A stretch of 64,000 bases of DNA, from assembly GCA_030765055.1 (NCBI GenBank), contig CM060947.1, positions 53,583,591-53,647,590 of the forward strand, given 5' to 3'. How positions within the stretch are numbered: position 1 is the first letter of the stretch; each line of letters starts with the position of its first letter. The translations under genes and the position numbers were made by a program. Below are positions 12,050-22,965 of the stretch, in pieces. The stretch is from Mantis religiosa (taxonomy: Eukaryota > Arthropoda > Insecta > Mantodea > Mantidae). A model generated the notes under the pieces. That model was given only the letters and a program-made list of their open reading frames with translations, ran no database searches and was not told where the DNA came from.

Positions 12050-12147
12050 TTGGCGGAATGGTGGCGTGGGAAACCGGTCACCTGTGAGCAAAACCGGGCC
12101 GCCTTGGTGAGAGTCAAGCGGTCTAACCACTCAGCCACGGCGCCTTA
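12050..12147 (-). mobile_element. SINE family F, copy 2 (partial)
   Basis: The reverse complement of the family F head is readable: 'tctaaccactcagccacggc' and 'gggccgccttggtgagagtc'. Only the tRNA-like head and a little body remain. Confidence 0.75.
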
Positions 12148-13334
12148 CAATTTATAAGTTATGCAAAAAAAAAATCAGAATTAAAGGATCTTCAGAGAAT
12201 ATTACCAGAATCTACATTAAGCATGTGGTAGTTTAATAAATATTATTGCATTCCTTTCTCTTATTTGAAAAAATCCGAATTTTTAAAGTATTTTGTCATT
12301 TAGAGAAGTGTTTGGGGAGGAGAAAATTTTTAAAGCATTGCATGAAGCATCTTTGGAAGATAATGTTCTTAAATACCAAATGTGTTATTTAACTGACTCT
12401 TTTGCTTTTGAGTTGTACGGTTTCTAGAGTTATGAAAAAGTGAAATATTGATATGGATATTTCCAGCAGGACTCTGTCACGGGGCATTCACGAAACGTTT
12501 AATATAGTATATTTAAGTGGAGGTTATGTTTCGCAGAATCCACACTATTAAACTCTGCAACAATAAATCATGAAAAATTAAGTTTATTTGGAAAGCTGAA
12601 CAGAAATATCGCAATACTGAAGCCAGAATTGTGTGAATGAAGGAAGAGAACCTTTCCAATATCTCATTACTTTCATTTCAATAGTGAGAAGCGTCATTAC
12701 AATGAGTTTCACAGATATTACCCCGTCCACTGCTCCTCTACTGTGAATGACCTACGAGAATTTAATATTACATTTTTCGTTTTTAGGCATTTAGTGTGGA
12801 ACACAGCCACAATGAAATTCTAGGAAATAAGCACATTTATGAGTTTATGGAATCGTATATTGCGACAGAAGAGTGGTATGTGCATCTTTTGAGATCGAGG
12901 AAGAGTTTAAAACTTCCCAGTTCTTCCTGTCTTCAATGCAGTTTAGTAATTTTTAGAAGACAGTGAATAGTGCTATAATACAAGAAAAAAATTAATTAAC
13001 ATCTCTGATAGCACAACTATTTAACGGTAAGGTTAATAATTTTGTAAAGAAATATTATATAAATATATAAATAATTACTTATGATACCACCAGAGAAATA
13101 ACTTCGGCGACCTAGCTATACTCAAGTTTTTATTCAGGATGTTACACTTATAATACTAAAGTGTAAGTATTAAGTATAAATTTCCATAATAAATTGGAAA
13201 CCTATCCCGCATCCGCAGAATGCGAATAAGATAAACAATACACCTGAGAGATGATGTTTCTTGCGATGCGTTGTTAAATCTTAAAGTTCTTATTCGGTCC
13301 TCAAACACAATTCTTTTACTGCAAAACTTATATA
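12148..13334. other. Unassigned AT-rich sequence
   Basis: No supportable gene or repeat was found. Confidence 0.4.
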
Positions 13335-13488
13335 CATGGGTCATTCAAAAATTAGTGGCAACACTGCCTGCATTTGGCGCCATCAGTGGTAAATCATGTA
13401 AGCTGAAAACAATGAAACATTAGTGCACCTAGTGTCTGTTAGCTGAGAGTTTGAAGACAATTTTATTTAATAAGACAATTATGGAGTA

Positions 13489-14781
13489 CGAGGGCTGTTC
13501 AATAAGGAATGATCACAATTTTATTTAACACCATACCTTTGCTCATCCTCATAATTTTGATGGTCCTTCTCAAAATAGTCTCCCCTGAATGTGATGCACT
13601 TGTCCCAGTGTTTCTGCCAGTCTTCAAAGACATGCTAGAAACCACTTTTGCGAGATCCTTCAAAATCGCCTCCGCAGCCTTCACCACTGCTTCTGATGAT
13701 GGATAATGCCTACCACGAAAGCGTTTCTTCAAGTTAGACAATAGAAAAACGTCACATGGAGCTAAATCCGGACTATAGTTAGGATGAGTGATGGACTTCA
13801 CGTTGATTTTTGCAAGATATTCAGCAACAACATTGGCAAGATGAGGCCATGCACTGTCGTGATGTAACATCCATCCTGCTTCACGGAAATGTGGCCTTTT
13901 ACAATGTTTTCAGGACATCCCTGTACTATTTTCCAGTTACTGATATGTGTGCAGATACAACATGCCGATAAAACATTCCATCAATATCAAACAATGAGAT
14001 GAGCAAAACTTTCCCAAAAGAAGCAACCAGTTTTACTTTTTTGGGGATTGGTGATGAAGGAGATTTCCACACTGAGTTTTTCTGTTTGCTCTCAGGATTA
14101 AAATGACGTAGCCAAGATTCATCAGCAAAGATTACTTCTGAAAGAAACTCTGGATCTTCCTCTAACATCAACTTTAACTGCATGCGAATGTCCTTTTGTT
14201 CGGGAATCAACAGTCTTGGAACCCATCGCGCACAAACACGTCTCATGTGTAATGTTTCTGTCACCAACGTGTGGGTAGCACCCCATGAAATGTTCAGTAT
14301 TACAGAAAGCGATCTTAAGGTAATTCGACGATCCTGTCTCACAATGGCAGCAGGAGTGTTGATGTTTTCTTCCGTAAGAGCAGTAACTGGAGCATCGGGT
14401 CCACCTTCCTTTGAAATTGTTTGTCTCCCCTCTTTAAACATTTTAAATCACCTTCGAGCTGTGCTGTAGGGAAGAACAGACTCTCATAGGCCTCCTGTAA
14501 CACTGTATAGGCCTCAACTGAAGATTTGTTGAGACGAAAACAGAATTTCAAAGCCGCATACTATTTGTTCCTGGTGTGTTACCTCCATTACAGCGGTAGG
14601 CGATACTGAACATGTCTGAACTTTCCTGGTTCTCACAGCCGGGAACTAGGAGTACCAACAATGAAACTGATACGGCGTGTTTGTTTTACATTAAGCTAAC
14701 AGAATATAATAAGGTTGAATTTTAGTGCGAAAACTTATGACTGTAAAAAAATTATGATCATTTCTTATTGAACAGCCCTGG
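13489..14781 (-). mobile_element. Mariner-type transposon, full length (1293 bp)
   Basis: Both inverted repeats are present: 'cgagggctgttcaataagga' at the left and 'atttcttattgaacagccct' at the right. TA dinucleotides flank them at 13487-13488 and 14782-14783, the target duplication expected of mariners. It is the longest of the three copies of this family in the window and the reference for the deletions in the others. It lies inside another mariner. Confidence 0.92.
13499..14579 (-). pseudogene. Mariner transposase, broken
   Basis: Minus-strand reading gives the N-terminal part (LNKSSVEAYTVLQEAY), a frameshift near 14430, then the helix-turn-helix region, RWVPRLLIPEQ, and FADESWLRHFNPES with the first catalytic Asp. 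A break near 13900 leads to a third segment with MLHHDSAWPH (second Asp) and DLAPCDVFLL (third Asp). The linear order and DD34D spacing are normal for about 345 residues, but at least two frameshifts separate the segments. No intact product is possible. Confidence 0.85.
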
Positions 14782-15079
14782 TACTTTGTAGCTGCAAATG
14801 GGAAATTCTGGAGCATCCTCCATACTCTCCGGACATGAGCACACGTGATTTTTATATTTTTGTAAAAATGGCATTAGCACTTAGTGGAGTTCGCTTTAAA
14901 ACTAAACAGGCAATTATAGCAACAGTAGAAGTGTCTGTGAATGGCATCCGTCGGCTTCCTGGCGTCTGGAGGTAAGTTCTTCATGTTGGAGGAGAATTCT
15001 ACTAAGCATGCAATAACTGCTCCAAAAATTGCATTTGTTTTTAAATCAAATGTTGCCACTAATTATTGAATGACCTAAA

Positions 15080-16289
15080 TATTTCCATAATTATTCAGAA
15101 CTTCTTAGTACGATCTGCGAGTTCTGAGTTCTTATAAGTTCGAATTAAATGCATAAGTAGCTGATGAATTTCTTGTTGTCTAGTTCACCTAACGGGTTTT
15201 GCTTATCTGATTTATAACTAATTGTTTTCCTGCAACACAATTTTTTCTAGCTAATAATTTCTGATATCTTGACAAATTTGCAACTTCTAGTTGTTAAACT
15301 ATGCATTAGTTTTATCATATGGAAATTATTTATGTACTTCTCAAATCTATTAAGAGGAATTTGAGTTTAAAGTTAAGATCGTTCATTACTGAAAGCTTGC
15401 CTCCATTTAATGCAAGTTACTAGAAGTTGCAATGCTGCAATCAAATTTTAAACTATAAGGTAAGGTCCAAAGCAGCGAAAAACAACAAAAGAAATTAAGT
15501 TTGTTATCAAACTACTGATAAAGTGTCTCTTTTACTGTTCCCAGGCTTGACTACAGCTTCATTGTTAGAAAGACATTTAATAACATCTTTAATTGCTCTA
15601 CAGACATGGCTACAAAATACATATATCATATGAACTTTTCAAATTGCTTTTATCTGAGACTAAAGAGAACTTAACGAACAAAGGTTCGTTTCCCATGAAT
15701 GTCATACAAGAGGTGAAAGAGAAATTACATAACATGACCCTCACATGGCATGAATGATGGCAGAGGTCATGACACGATTATTATCTCACAAGATACAGTC
15801 GTACAAGAGAGGGAGATAAATTTTACGACATTTGTCACTCTTGGAAAAGGCAGCCACAATTAAATTTATCGTCGTCCATTACCAAAGTGGCATGCTGGTG
15901 CTGCCGGACGAAAGGCTTTAAATTATAAACCAGCCAGGAAGCACTTCTCTCCTCGATTGACTGGAACACTCGACGGCTTAAATATTGACAGCAGCGGCTA
16001 ATCTCGTAACTTGCTCTTCTCCAAATGTTATTTCGCAGAGTGTGTGGCTTAAGCTTTTGAACCGATTTTTGCACATTTGTTTCTCTTACTGTCTGTCTGC
16101 ACAATACAAACAGAATCATAGCTTTGTCTTCTGAACTGTCACGTTCATGCACATCAAATATGAATGAGGGCCATTACTTTCTCTGCCGCTTACCCAAGGC
16201 ACAGGAGTGCAGGCATTCAACATAAAAATTACAGTTACATAGCATATACTTTTAGTAACACATTGTCAAATGTATAGACAATTTATACT
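15080..16289. other. Unassigned sequence
   Basis: About 1.2 kb without recognised features. A 105-residue minus-strand open frame at 15835-16152 has no motif, start context or relative that I can identify and is left out as a gene. Confidence 0.4.
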
Positions 16290-16480
16290 CTAGGGCTGAC
16301 TCAGTAGCTAAGTTGGTAGACCACCTTCCTACTATACGAGAGGTTCCTGGTTCTATCCCCTCCTAAAGTAAGAAAGTTTTCTCTATCTAAAGAGTCTGTA
16401 AATATCAAGTGTGTGACTGTATGTGCAATTTAATATACTAAACAAAGCAAAAACAAAAAAGGAATTATGTATACAGGTTA
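16290..16480 (+). mobile_element. SINE family E, copy 2
   Basis: The diverged tRNA-like head 'agtagctaagttggtagacc' with B box 'ctggttctatcccctcc' is followed by the body 'agaaagttttctctatctaa', comparable with the copy at 3608, and an A-rich tail. Confidence 0.6.
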
Positions 16481-16558
16481 ACACCACTAATTAAAAACAA
16501 AGTTACAAAAATAAAGGACAACTAATATGACCATTTGTAACTAAAGTGGGCACAAATA

Positions 16559-17846
16559 CGAGGGTAGTCTGAAAAGTCTCCAACCTCTACATGAAGATGG
16601 CAGCACTCGTAAATAAAGGCCAGTAAACTTTGTTGTTCATCTTTTGACAGTTACTCACCAAAGTTAAAGCCATTTTGTACACCCAATTTTTATGTAACAG
16701 TCGTTTGAGTGAGTTCATGTGAGTGTGTTTATGAAAATGGACAAAATTGAGTATCGAGCAGTCATTAAATATTTCTTTTTAAAATGCAATACCCTACGCA
16801 AATCAAAGATGAGTTGGATTCTGTATGGAGACTCTACACCATCATTTACCACAGTGAAATTTAAGGAAGCTGAATTTAAATATGGCCGTAAGAGCTTGGG
16901 AGACGATGAGCATTTGGGACATCCAAAAACTGCAACTGCCGACGAAAACATTGCCGAAGTTCACCAAACGTTGCTAGATGACCGCCGAATTAAAGTGAAA
17001 GAGATAGCAGAGGCTACGAACAGGTCAAAAGAACGTGTTTGTCACATGTTAAATCAACATTTAGATATGAGAAAGCTGTCCGCGCTTTGCGTGTCACGTT
17101 TGCTCACGTTAGACCAAAAACATGTTCGAATGAACATTTCCAACGCTCTGTTGCCGTAGTTTAGGCGTAATAAATCCGAGTTTTGGCGTCGATTAATTAC
17201 TGTAGATGAAACTTAAATACAGCATTATAGGTCCGAAACAAATACACAATTCAAAAAGTAGACTGCAAAGGGGAAACCGGTTCTAAAATAAGCAAAACCT
17301 TTTTTTAGGCTGGAAAAGTGATGGCGACTGTTTTTGGGATAGTCATGGAGTTATTTCAATGGATTATCTTCAAAAAGGAAAAACCATTACAGGAGCATAC
17401 TACGCATCATTACTTGACAAGCTGAAGGCAGAATTCTGGGAAAAGTGGCAACATTTGCAGAAAAAGAAAATCCTGTTTCACCAAGACAACGCACCGTCTC
17501 AAACCTCAGCGGTTGCAATGGCGAAAATCCACGAATTACATTTTGAATTGCTTGACCATCCGCCTTACTCACCAGAACTAGACCCAAACGATTTCTCTTT
17601 GTTCCCTTATCAAAAAATTACGCTCGGAAGACAGAGATTTTCATCAAATGAAGAGGCAATCACCTCCGTGCACAATTATTTTGCAGAGAAAAACGCCGAG
17701 TACTATTTGGATGGGTTACAGAAATACGAGCATCGTTGGGAGAAGTGTGTAGGGTTACAGGAGGACTATGCTGAAAAATAAAAATAAAATTCCGAAAAAA
17801 ATGTATTGTATCGTTATTAGGTCGGAAACTTTGCAAAACACTCTCG
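16559..17846 (+). mobile_element. Mariner-type transposon, second subfamily, copy 1 (1288 bp)
   Basis: The left inverted repeat 'cgagggtagtctgaaaagtc' and the right repeat ending 'ttgcaaaacactctcg' are flanked by TA at 16557-16558 and 17847-17848. The length is normal for a mariner. A related copy lies at 52675-53956. The inverted repeats have diverged from each other, so this is not a recent arrival. Confidence 0.88.
16719..17781 (+). pseudogene. Mariner transposase (DD34D), multiple stops
   Basis: Segment 1 (16719-17159, 146 residues) holds the N-terminal DNA-binding region and the SGRPKT-type linker, here LGHPKTATADENIAEVHQ. The first catalytic motif TVDET follows near 17200 and is then hit by stops. 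Segment 2 (17359-17781) has YLQKGKTITGAYYASLL, FHQDNAPSQT (second Asp), then PPYSPELDPNDFSLFP (third Asp) with exactly 34 residues between, and a near-complete C-terminus. Stops and a frameshift lie between 17157 and 17330. Family membership is secure; activity is not possible. Confidence 0.88.
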
Positions 17847-18164
17847 TAGAACAATTAAAAATATATTGTAAGGGAAATTAAAATAAACTTAATTTTATAT
17901 AAAGTCAATATTTTACAAATGTTGTAAGTCTCTCTACAAATATTGTAAGTCTGCCTGCTCGATACAATATTCAAAATTAAGCAGCTTTGGGAAGAACCAC
18001 TAGATCTTACTTAATGCGTAATTTGTGTTTGGGAAACTTAAAAAAGAAGCACTTAATAGTTCTTTTACTCCGTGTTTTTAAACATTTAGACAATAATAAT
18101 CTGCCTAGTGGGTTTTTCAAGTGAACAGACTTTTCATTTCGTAATTGATCCACAATACGAGGTT
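17847..18164. other. Unassigned AT-rich sequence
   Basis: Contains a short local duplication of 'aaatattgtaagtctg' near 17915-17950 and nothing else recognised. Confidence 0.4.
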
Positions 18165-18500
18165 TTCCGTCACAAACAAGTAATTTTTACTCTCCAAGTT
18201 TCCCGCTCTTCAGTATCCCTGTCAGTCAGTCCCCTTTGCTTCATGCTCCTCTTAACGCCATCCATGCCCTTCTGTCTAGAACGTCCCTTCCTCCTTGACC
18301 TTTCCATCTCCCAATCCTATACCATTTTTAGCATTCTTTCATTTGGAATTTTTATGACATTTTCATATTATCTTAATCTTCTTTCTTCAATAATTTCCAA
18401 CATATCATTTTCGACTTTCATCATTTCCCTAATTGTGGGGTTTCTTATTATCTCAATTCTTGTTTTGGCTGCTCCTCTCCAGAAGTCCATTTCAGTTGAC
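18165..18500 (-). pseudogene. LINE ORF2 C-terminal fragment
   Basis: Minus-strand translation gives EMDFWRGAAKTRIEIIRNP, then MLEIIEERRLR and, after a stop, RMLKMV.DWEMERSRRKGR. This is the conserved C-terminal tail common to insect non-LTR retrotransposon polyproteins, downstream of the reverse transcriptase. In-frame stops occur in the middle. No RT core remains, so the clade is unassigned. The 133-residue plus-strand open frame over the same place is its shadow. Confidence 0.65.
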
Positions 18501-18899
18501 AATAAGTGAATGGACAACATAGATTTTAATACGTTTAGTCAAATAAAATTTCAAAGACAAAACCCCAATAACGTAGAGGAGTAACAGACTGAAACTCGAA
18601 GTCCACTTCCACCTGTGATTTACGTTCTTACTGTCACGCGGCCGTCTCTGTAACTATGATTTTTATTACTCGCTGGCTGTCTCTAGCGACAAGGGAAATT
18701 TCAGCTAGATTTAAAATACAGTAAAATTCTGATTTAAAGAGTTATTAAATTCTTAGTCACTCAATTTCACTAAATGAAGTACTTTTAAACAAAGTATCAG
18801 ACAGTAAATATCCCAGTAAACGATGTCATGCATTTATACTAGTCACGTGACTTGAAAGAATCCCTGTCAGCTGGCAACACACCGCATCAATGTTAATTT
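18501..18899. other. Unassigned sequence
   Basis: Nothing recognised. It leads into the repeat that is shared with 46.1 kb. Confidence 0.35.
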
Positions 18900-19420
18900 T
18901 AGATTGTGATCGTTATTTTTTTCTAAATTTTAAAAATTAATTTGGAATTGTTATGAAAAGATTAATTTGCCCGGAAATGAAACAGTAAAATTAAGTTGGT
19001 CACGTGATGATGGAATGTGAGTTAAATATTATGTAATATTGTCGTTATTGGAAGCTGTAAGAATGTGATTACGTAATACGGTGATGTGCACGATATTAAT
19101 TAATTTGTTATAGCAACGTAGAAAGAAGGTAGCAGGAGATTAACTGGAATTAGCGTCCTTCTGCATAAGAACTCTGTAGGAGAAAGACGTGTATCTGTGT
19201 CTCTCCGAGTGTGTGCAGAAACAATTTTGTGTGTGTGCATTTAAGATGCATTTATTAGCGTGAGTGTAAGAGAGGAATAGTTTATGCATACATCAATCAC
19301 CGTTTGTTAGAAGACAGCAGTCACATCTTTTAAAATTTGTATCAAACAATATGCATGCTTCCTAAGAATTAAATATTCAACTTTGAAAAGAAGAGAGGCA
19401 TTTGTTCATTCTAACAATAG
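18900..19420 (+). repeat. Unclassified interspersed repeat, copy 1
   Basis: A block of about 500 bp aligns by eye, in the same order, with 46.1-46.6 kb. Shared landmarks are 'ggaattgttatg', 'gtaaaattaagtt', 'acgtaat', 'tagcgtccttctgca', 'agacgtgt', 'gtgcagaaa', and a 3' part 'aaaagagaggcatttgttca'. It has no coding content, so it could be a retroelement UTR/LTR or a nonautonomous element. Confidence 0.6.
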
Positions 19421-19439
19421 TAATAACTTTTTCTCTACT

Positions 19440-20500
19440 CCGCGACCACGCCCAGAGGTAACATCTTTAGCTCCAGTGATGTTGTCAAGGAACCTACAGT
19501 ATTAGACAGCGAGGTTTACCCGGCCTCTATCAACCCGGGAGCGATGGAAACTCCGGGACTCTTTCCATAGGGCAATACTTGGAGTCTAAAAAGCTACAAC
19601 CCCCCCCCCCATCGACAACAACGTCAAGACGGGATGGAACTGGATACGCCACTTACGCGCGTAAACCCCGCATTGAAGACTACCGAATAACCTTGGTGGC
19701 GTCGGATGGCTATCTAGCACGCCTTCCACTAGCTATGCAGACCGGGACTTCTTAGGCAACCCTCTACCCCCTCCGGGCTGCCGAGGCCTGCCCGGCGGTA
19801 CCCGATCTCTCATGGATGTCGGGAACACACTGCCCCCTCGAGTGCAAACCAATCTGAGCAACTCTAATTCGGGAGGGGCTTGAATGTTAGGCCCGAGATT
19901 CCTTTCGTAACGTCAGAGGTACCACGAGTGCTAAGGTTCCGCAGCGCCCGCACAAGGGCAGCTGAAGGGGACGGATCTCCTGCCCTACGAATACAGAGGT
20001 TCTACTCCCATTGGTCCTGGACCCGTAGGATCAAGGACCGGGACTCCTTCTACCAGGGAGTTACTGAGCTGTCCCAAAAGGTCGCCCGGCCCCTCCGTGG
20101 GGCTTTCCATAGGGCAAGACCTAGAGACTAACAAGCCCCACCCCATCTGGTCCAATGGACTCAAGAGGGGATAGAAGTGGATACGCCACTTACGAGCGCC
20201 AACTCCAAAGTGGGAAGGCTACCGATCTGACCACTGTGGGGCCGCCTGGTGATCTAGCACACCTACCAAGTATGCTGGCTAGTATGCGGGAATATTAATG
20301 ACTTCCCTCAACCCGTCCGGAGATGTACCCGATCTCCCACGGGTTTCGGGAACCACTGCACCCTCGAGTCTAACCCAATCCGAACAATTTCCAGAGGGAG
20401 GGGCTTGAATGTTCGGCCCGAGATTCGTCTAGTAACGTCAGAGGTACCACGAGTGCTAGGGTTCCGCAGTGCCCACACGACGGCGAGGGGAGAAACAAAT
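19440..20500 (+). repeat. GC-rich tandem duplication, unit about 525-540 bp
   Basis: Two units can be aligned by shared landmarks: 'ctttccatagggcaa' at 19561 and 20103, 'tggatacgccacttacg' at about 19641 and 20178, and 'gaggggcttgaatgtt' at 19873 and 20398. Inter-unit spacing is 525-542 bp. The block is far richer in G+C than its surroundings and contains a C run near 19600. Open frames in it, such as the one starting at 19880, are partly shared between units. They show no recognised domain, so no gene is called. Confidence 0.75.
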
Positions 20501-21469
20501 CATCACAACTTCAACGATTACCATTTGCAACCCAATTTTTCGTTCCAAAATGATCCCCACAACGCGGGGCTTCTGGCACACCATCGCATGTTCTTTCATC
20601 CCATTTGCAATTTTCCGTTGCAAGAAACAGACAGAAAGATTAGTGTGCAGTGTTCTGTGTTATGTATATCATATTGTGCTCGTGACACAATGATAAAATT
20701 AAAGTGTCCCGTAACAAAACAAAAGAAGTAAAACCTGGGCAACTATCACTGCAATAAAACTTAAAATTTGGAAATAAAATTATAGAACAAATTATGTCTT
20801 TCAAACATCTCGTATGTTAATATTACAAGCAAAGGAGATATAACTCCATAAATTAAGCATCACGTTTTAAAAACAGCAAAAATATATTTTTAATTATCTT
20901 CTATTGAGAAATAAATGCACAGAAAAAAGCAATAGTAATAAATTATACGTTAGAAAGGATTTGTACGGTTATACTTAGCCTAACTATCTACATTTTGGTG
21001 CAGGGTGCACAAAAAGTTTTGCATACAGGTGACAAGTTTCTATCAGAGCAAAATCCCGATACAATATATGCTTTGTGAAGCGTGTGGTTTGTATGTACCT
21101 CAAATAAAAGGCTGTCATTATTATCGAGTTCGAGTCTCGCTGATCACGTTTTTTGGTTTATTTTTTGCCATCCCTCAGCAATTACGTAGTTTGATAACAG
21201 GAATAACTCATTTTGACAAGAGAGAATAATTTTCCACTGACGACAGTGATGTTATCATATGCCGCAGAGGTCTCCATAATTACGTTTACTACTCAATCAT
21301 ACACTCATTTTAGCTTTAATTATCAACAAAAATAGTTCTCTTGGACGTCCGCATTACGCTATAATAATTCATTTTAACGATATTTTTAATTTCTCCAGTA
21401 GTATTTGCCGTAAAAAATGGAAGCATCGCCAGTCTTCTGCCTCAGATACACAAAAGATATTTTACTTCA
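20501..21469. other. Unassigned AT-rich sequence
   Basis: No supportable feature before the inverted repeat at 21473. Confidence 0.4.
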
Positions 21470-21638
21470 TTAATGCCCGATTTCACCAACAGATGTTAAG
21501 ATTTAATACGTGTTTAACAATAGTTATAGAAATTGCATTTCACCAACAAGTATTAACGTAACACACGTGTTAAATCTCTTGTTAAACTAACAGGTCAAAT
21601 TTCTAATGTTAAGTCCTTAACAATTATAAGTAGTCAAG

Positions 21639-21960
21639 ATGGCTAGCATGAACTCAGCTGAAGATGTTGATTTGCTATATTTAAGACCGTCTAAATGGCA
21701 TTCGTAATAGAGTACGGCCTGTGAGGATAAATTATTTTGAGGAGCTATCAGAAGAAATATTTTTACGAGGTATAGACTGTCGAAACATGTTGTTATGAAG
21801 GTTACTGCGCAAGTAAAAGAGAGGTTAGAATATGCGTCAAGAGGAATATGCCGATCTCACCTTTGCTTCAAGTATTAATAACTTTGCGATATTATAATTC
21901 ACTGAATTATGTGGATAATACATGGTCCACCTCCCGTCTTGAAACTTTCAAGTCACTTGC
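21639..21960 (+). pseudogene. Harbinger-type transposase N-terminal remnant
   Basis: Reading begins MASMNSAEDVDLL and continues, with stops and frame changes, through RYRLSKHVVMKVTAQVKERLEYAS and NMPISPLLQVLITLRYYNSL. The order 'K.RLE ... PISP..Q.L..LR.Y' is the N-terminal region of HARBI1-like transposases. None of the later DDE catalytic motifs are present. The segment encoding PISPLLQVLITLRYY is itself part of the tandem repeat that follows. Confidence 0.65.
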
Positions 21961-22497
21961 CCTTCTTCGCTCCTCGTTTTAAATTTACGTAATAATGAGT
22001 TAAAACATACATCGAAAGGGATATGCCGATCTCGCCTTTGCTTCAAGTATGAATAACTTTGCGAGTTTATCATTCACTGAATTATGTGGATAATACACTG
22101 TCCACCTGCCGCCTTGAAGCGTTCAAGTCACTTGTCCTTCGCTCGTCGTTTTAAATTTACGTAATACTGAGTTAGAACATGTATCGAAAGGAATATGCTG
22201 ATCTCGCCTTTGCTTCAGGTATGAATAACTTTGCGAGTTTATAATTCTCTGAATTATGTGGATAACAAACAGTCCACCTCCCGTCTTGAAACTTTCAAGT
22301 CACTTGCCCTTCGCACCTCGTTTTAAATTTACGTAATAATGAATTAGAATATGCATCGAAAGGAATATGCCGATCTCGCCGTATTAATAACTTTGTGATT
22401 TTACAATTCACTGAATTATGTGGATAATACAGGGTCCACCTCCCGTCTTGAAACGTTTAAGGCACTTGTCCTTCGTACCTCGTTTTAAATTTACCTA
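21843..22497 (+). repeat. Tandem array, about 172-175-bp unit, 4 copies
   Basis: The landmark 'atatgccgatctc' recurs at 21846, 22021, 22193 and 22365, giving spacings of 175, 172 and 172 bp. Each unit also repeats 'aattatgtggataa', 'gtccacctcccgtcttgaaa' and 'cgttttaaatttacgtaat'. The first unit reads as transposase coding sequence, so part of the Harbinger gene has been amplified inside the element. Confidence 0.88.
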
Positions 22498-22965
22498 CAA
22501 GTTGTTTGGTGCCTGTAGTAGTGACACATGCATTTGAATTAAATTCGTTTCTAATATTTTCCCCGTGACATCTTTCTTTTTTACATTCACCGCATCCGTC
22601 CTCCTATTTTCCACGATATCCTTACACTTCGTCACCGATTCAATTAACAATTCTTTCTCCATCGATGAGAAATTTGTCTCAAGGCTTTATTTATGATCTT
22701 GTTCATCCGCCATTTTTCAGCCTATGCAGACGAAAATGAAAACAAAAGCGTATCGTAGTACGTTCAGAAAATAATACGACTCATCCATAGCCTTCTATAG
22801 CTGTGATATTTACAAGTTTCTTGGCGTTAGCACAGGTTTGTTAACATTTACAGAAAACAGGTTGGTGAAATGCAAGAAATTTAACATTAGTGTTAGCGCT
22901 GTGACAATTGTTACGTTATATTTGTTAACGTCGATTTTAACATCTGTTGGGGAAATGGGGCATTA

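Larger units (their letters stand above)
13335..15079 (+). mobile_element. Mariner-like element interrupted by a second mariner
   Basis: Outer inverted repeats are 'gggtcattcaaaaattagtg' at 13338 and its partner 'cactaattattgaatgacct' ending at 15075. Between them, minus the insert at 13489-14781, only about 450 bp remain, so the host element is internally deleted. The right part encodes a transposase C-terminus: WEILEHPPYSPDMST then DFYIFVKM and GVRFKTKQ, near 14800-14910. This is the third-Asp region of a mariner transposase of a different subfamily. Confidence 0.8.
21473..22962 (+). mobile_element. PIF/Harbinger-like nonautonomous element
   Basis: The ends form an inverted repeat of about 40 bp: 'atgcccgatttcaccaacag' at 21473 against the complement of 'ctgttggggaaatggggca' ending at 22962. 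TTA lies outside both ends (21470-21472 and 22963-22965), which fits the TWA target preference of PIF/Harbinger. Inside are a transposase N-terminal remnant from about 21639 and a four-unit tandem array. A TA-only duplication, as in Tc1/mariner, cannot be excluded from the ends alone; the transposase homology favours Harbinger. Confidence 0.7.

Noticed and set aside
15835..16152. 105-residue minus-strand open frame
   Set aside because: No family signal, and the local sequence does not recur in the window. Cannot be distinguished from chance.
18108..18509. Hydrophobic 133-residue protein resembling a membrane protein
   Set aside because: The hydrophobic reading is the complement of a LINE C-terminal fragment on the minus strand. 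Complementing acidic/basic codons yields Leu/Ile/Ser/Phe.
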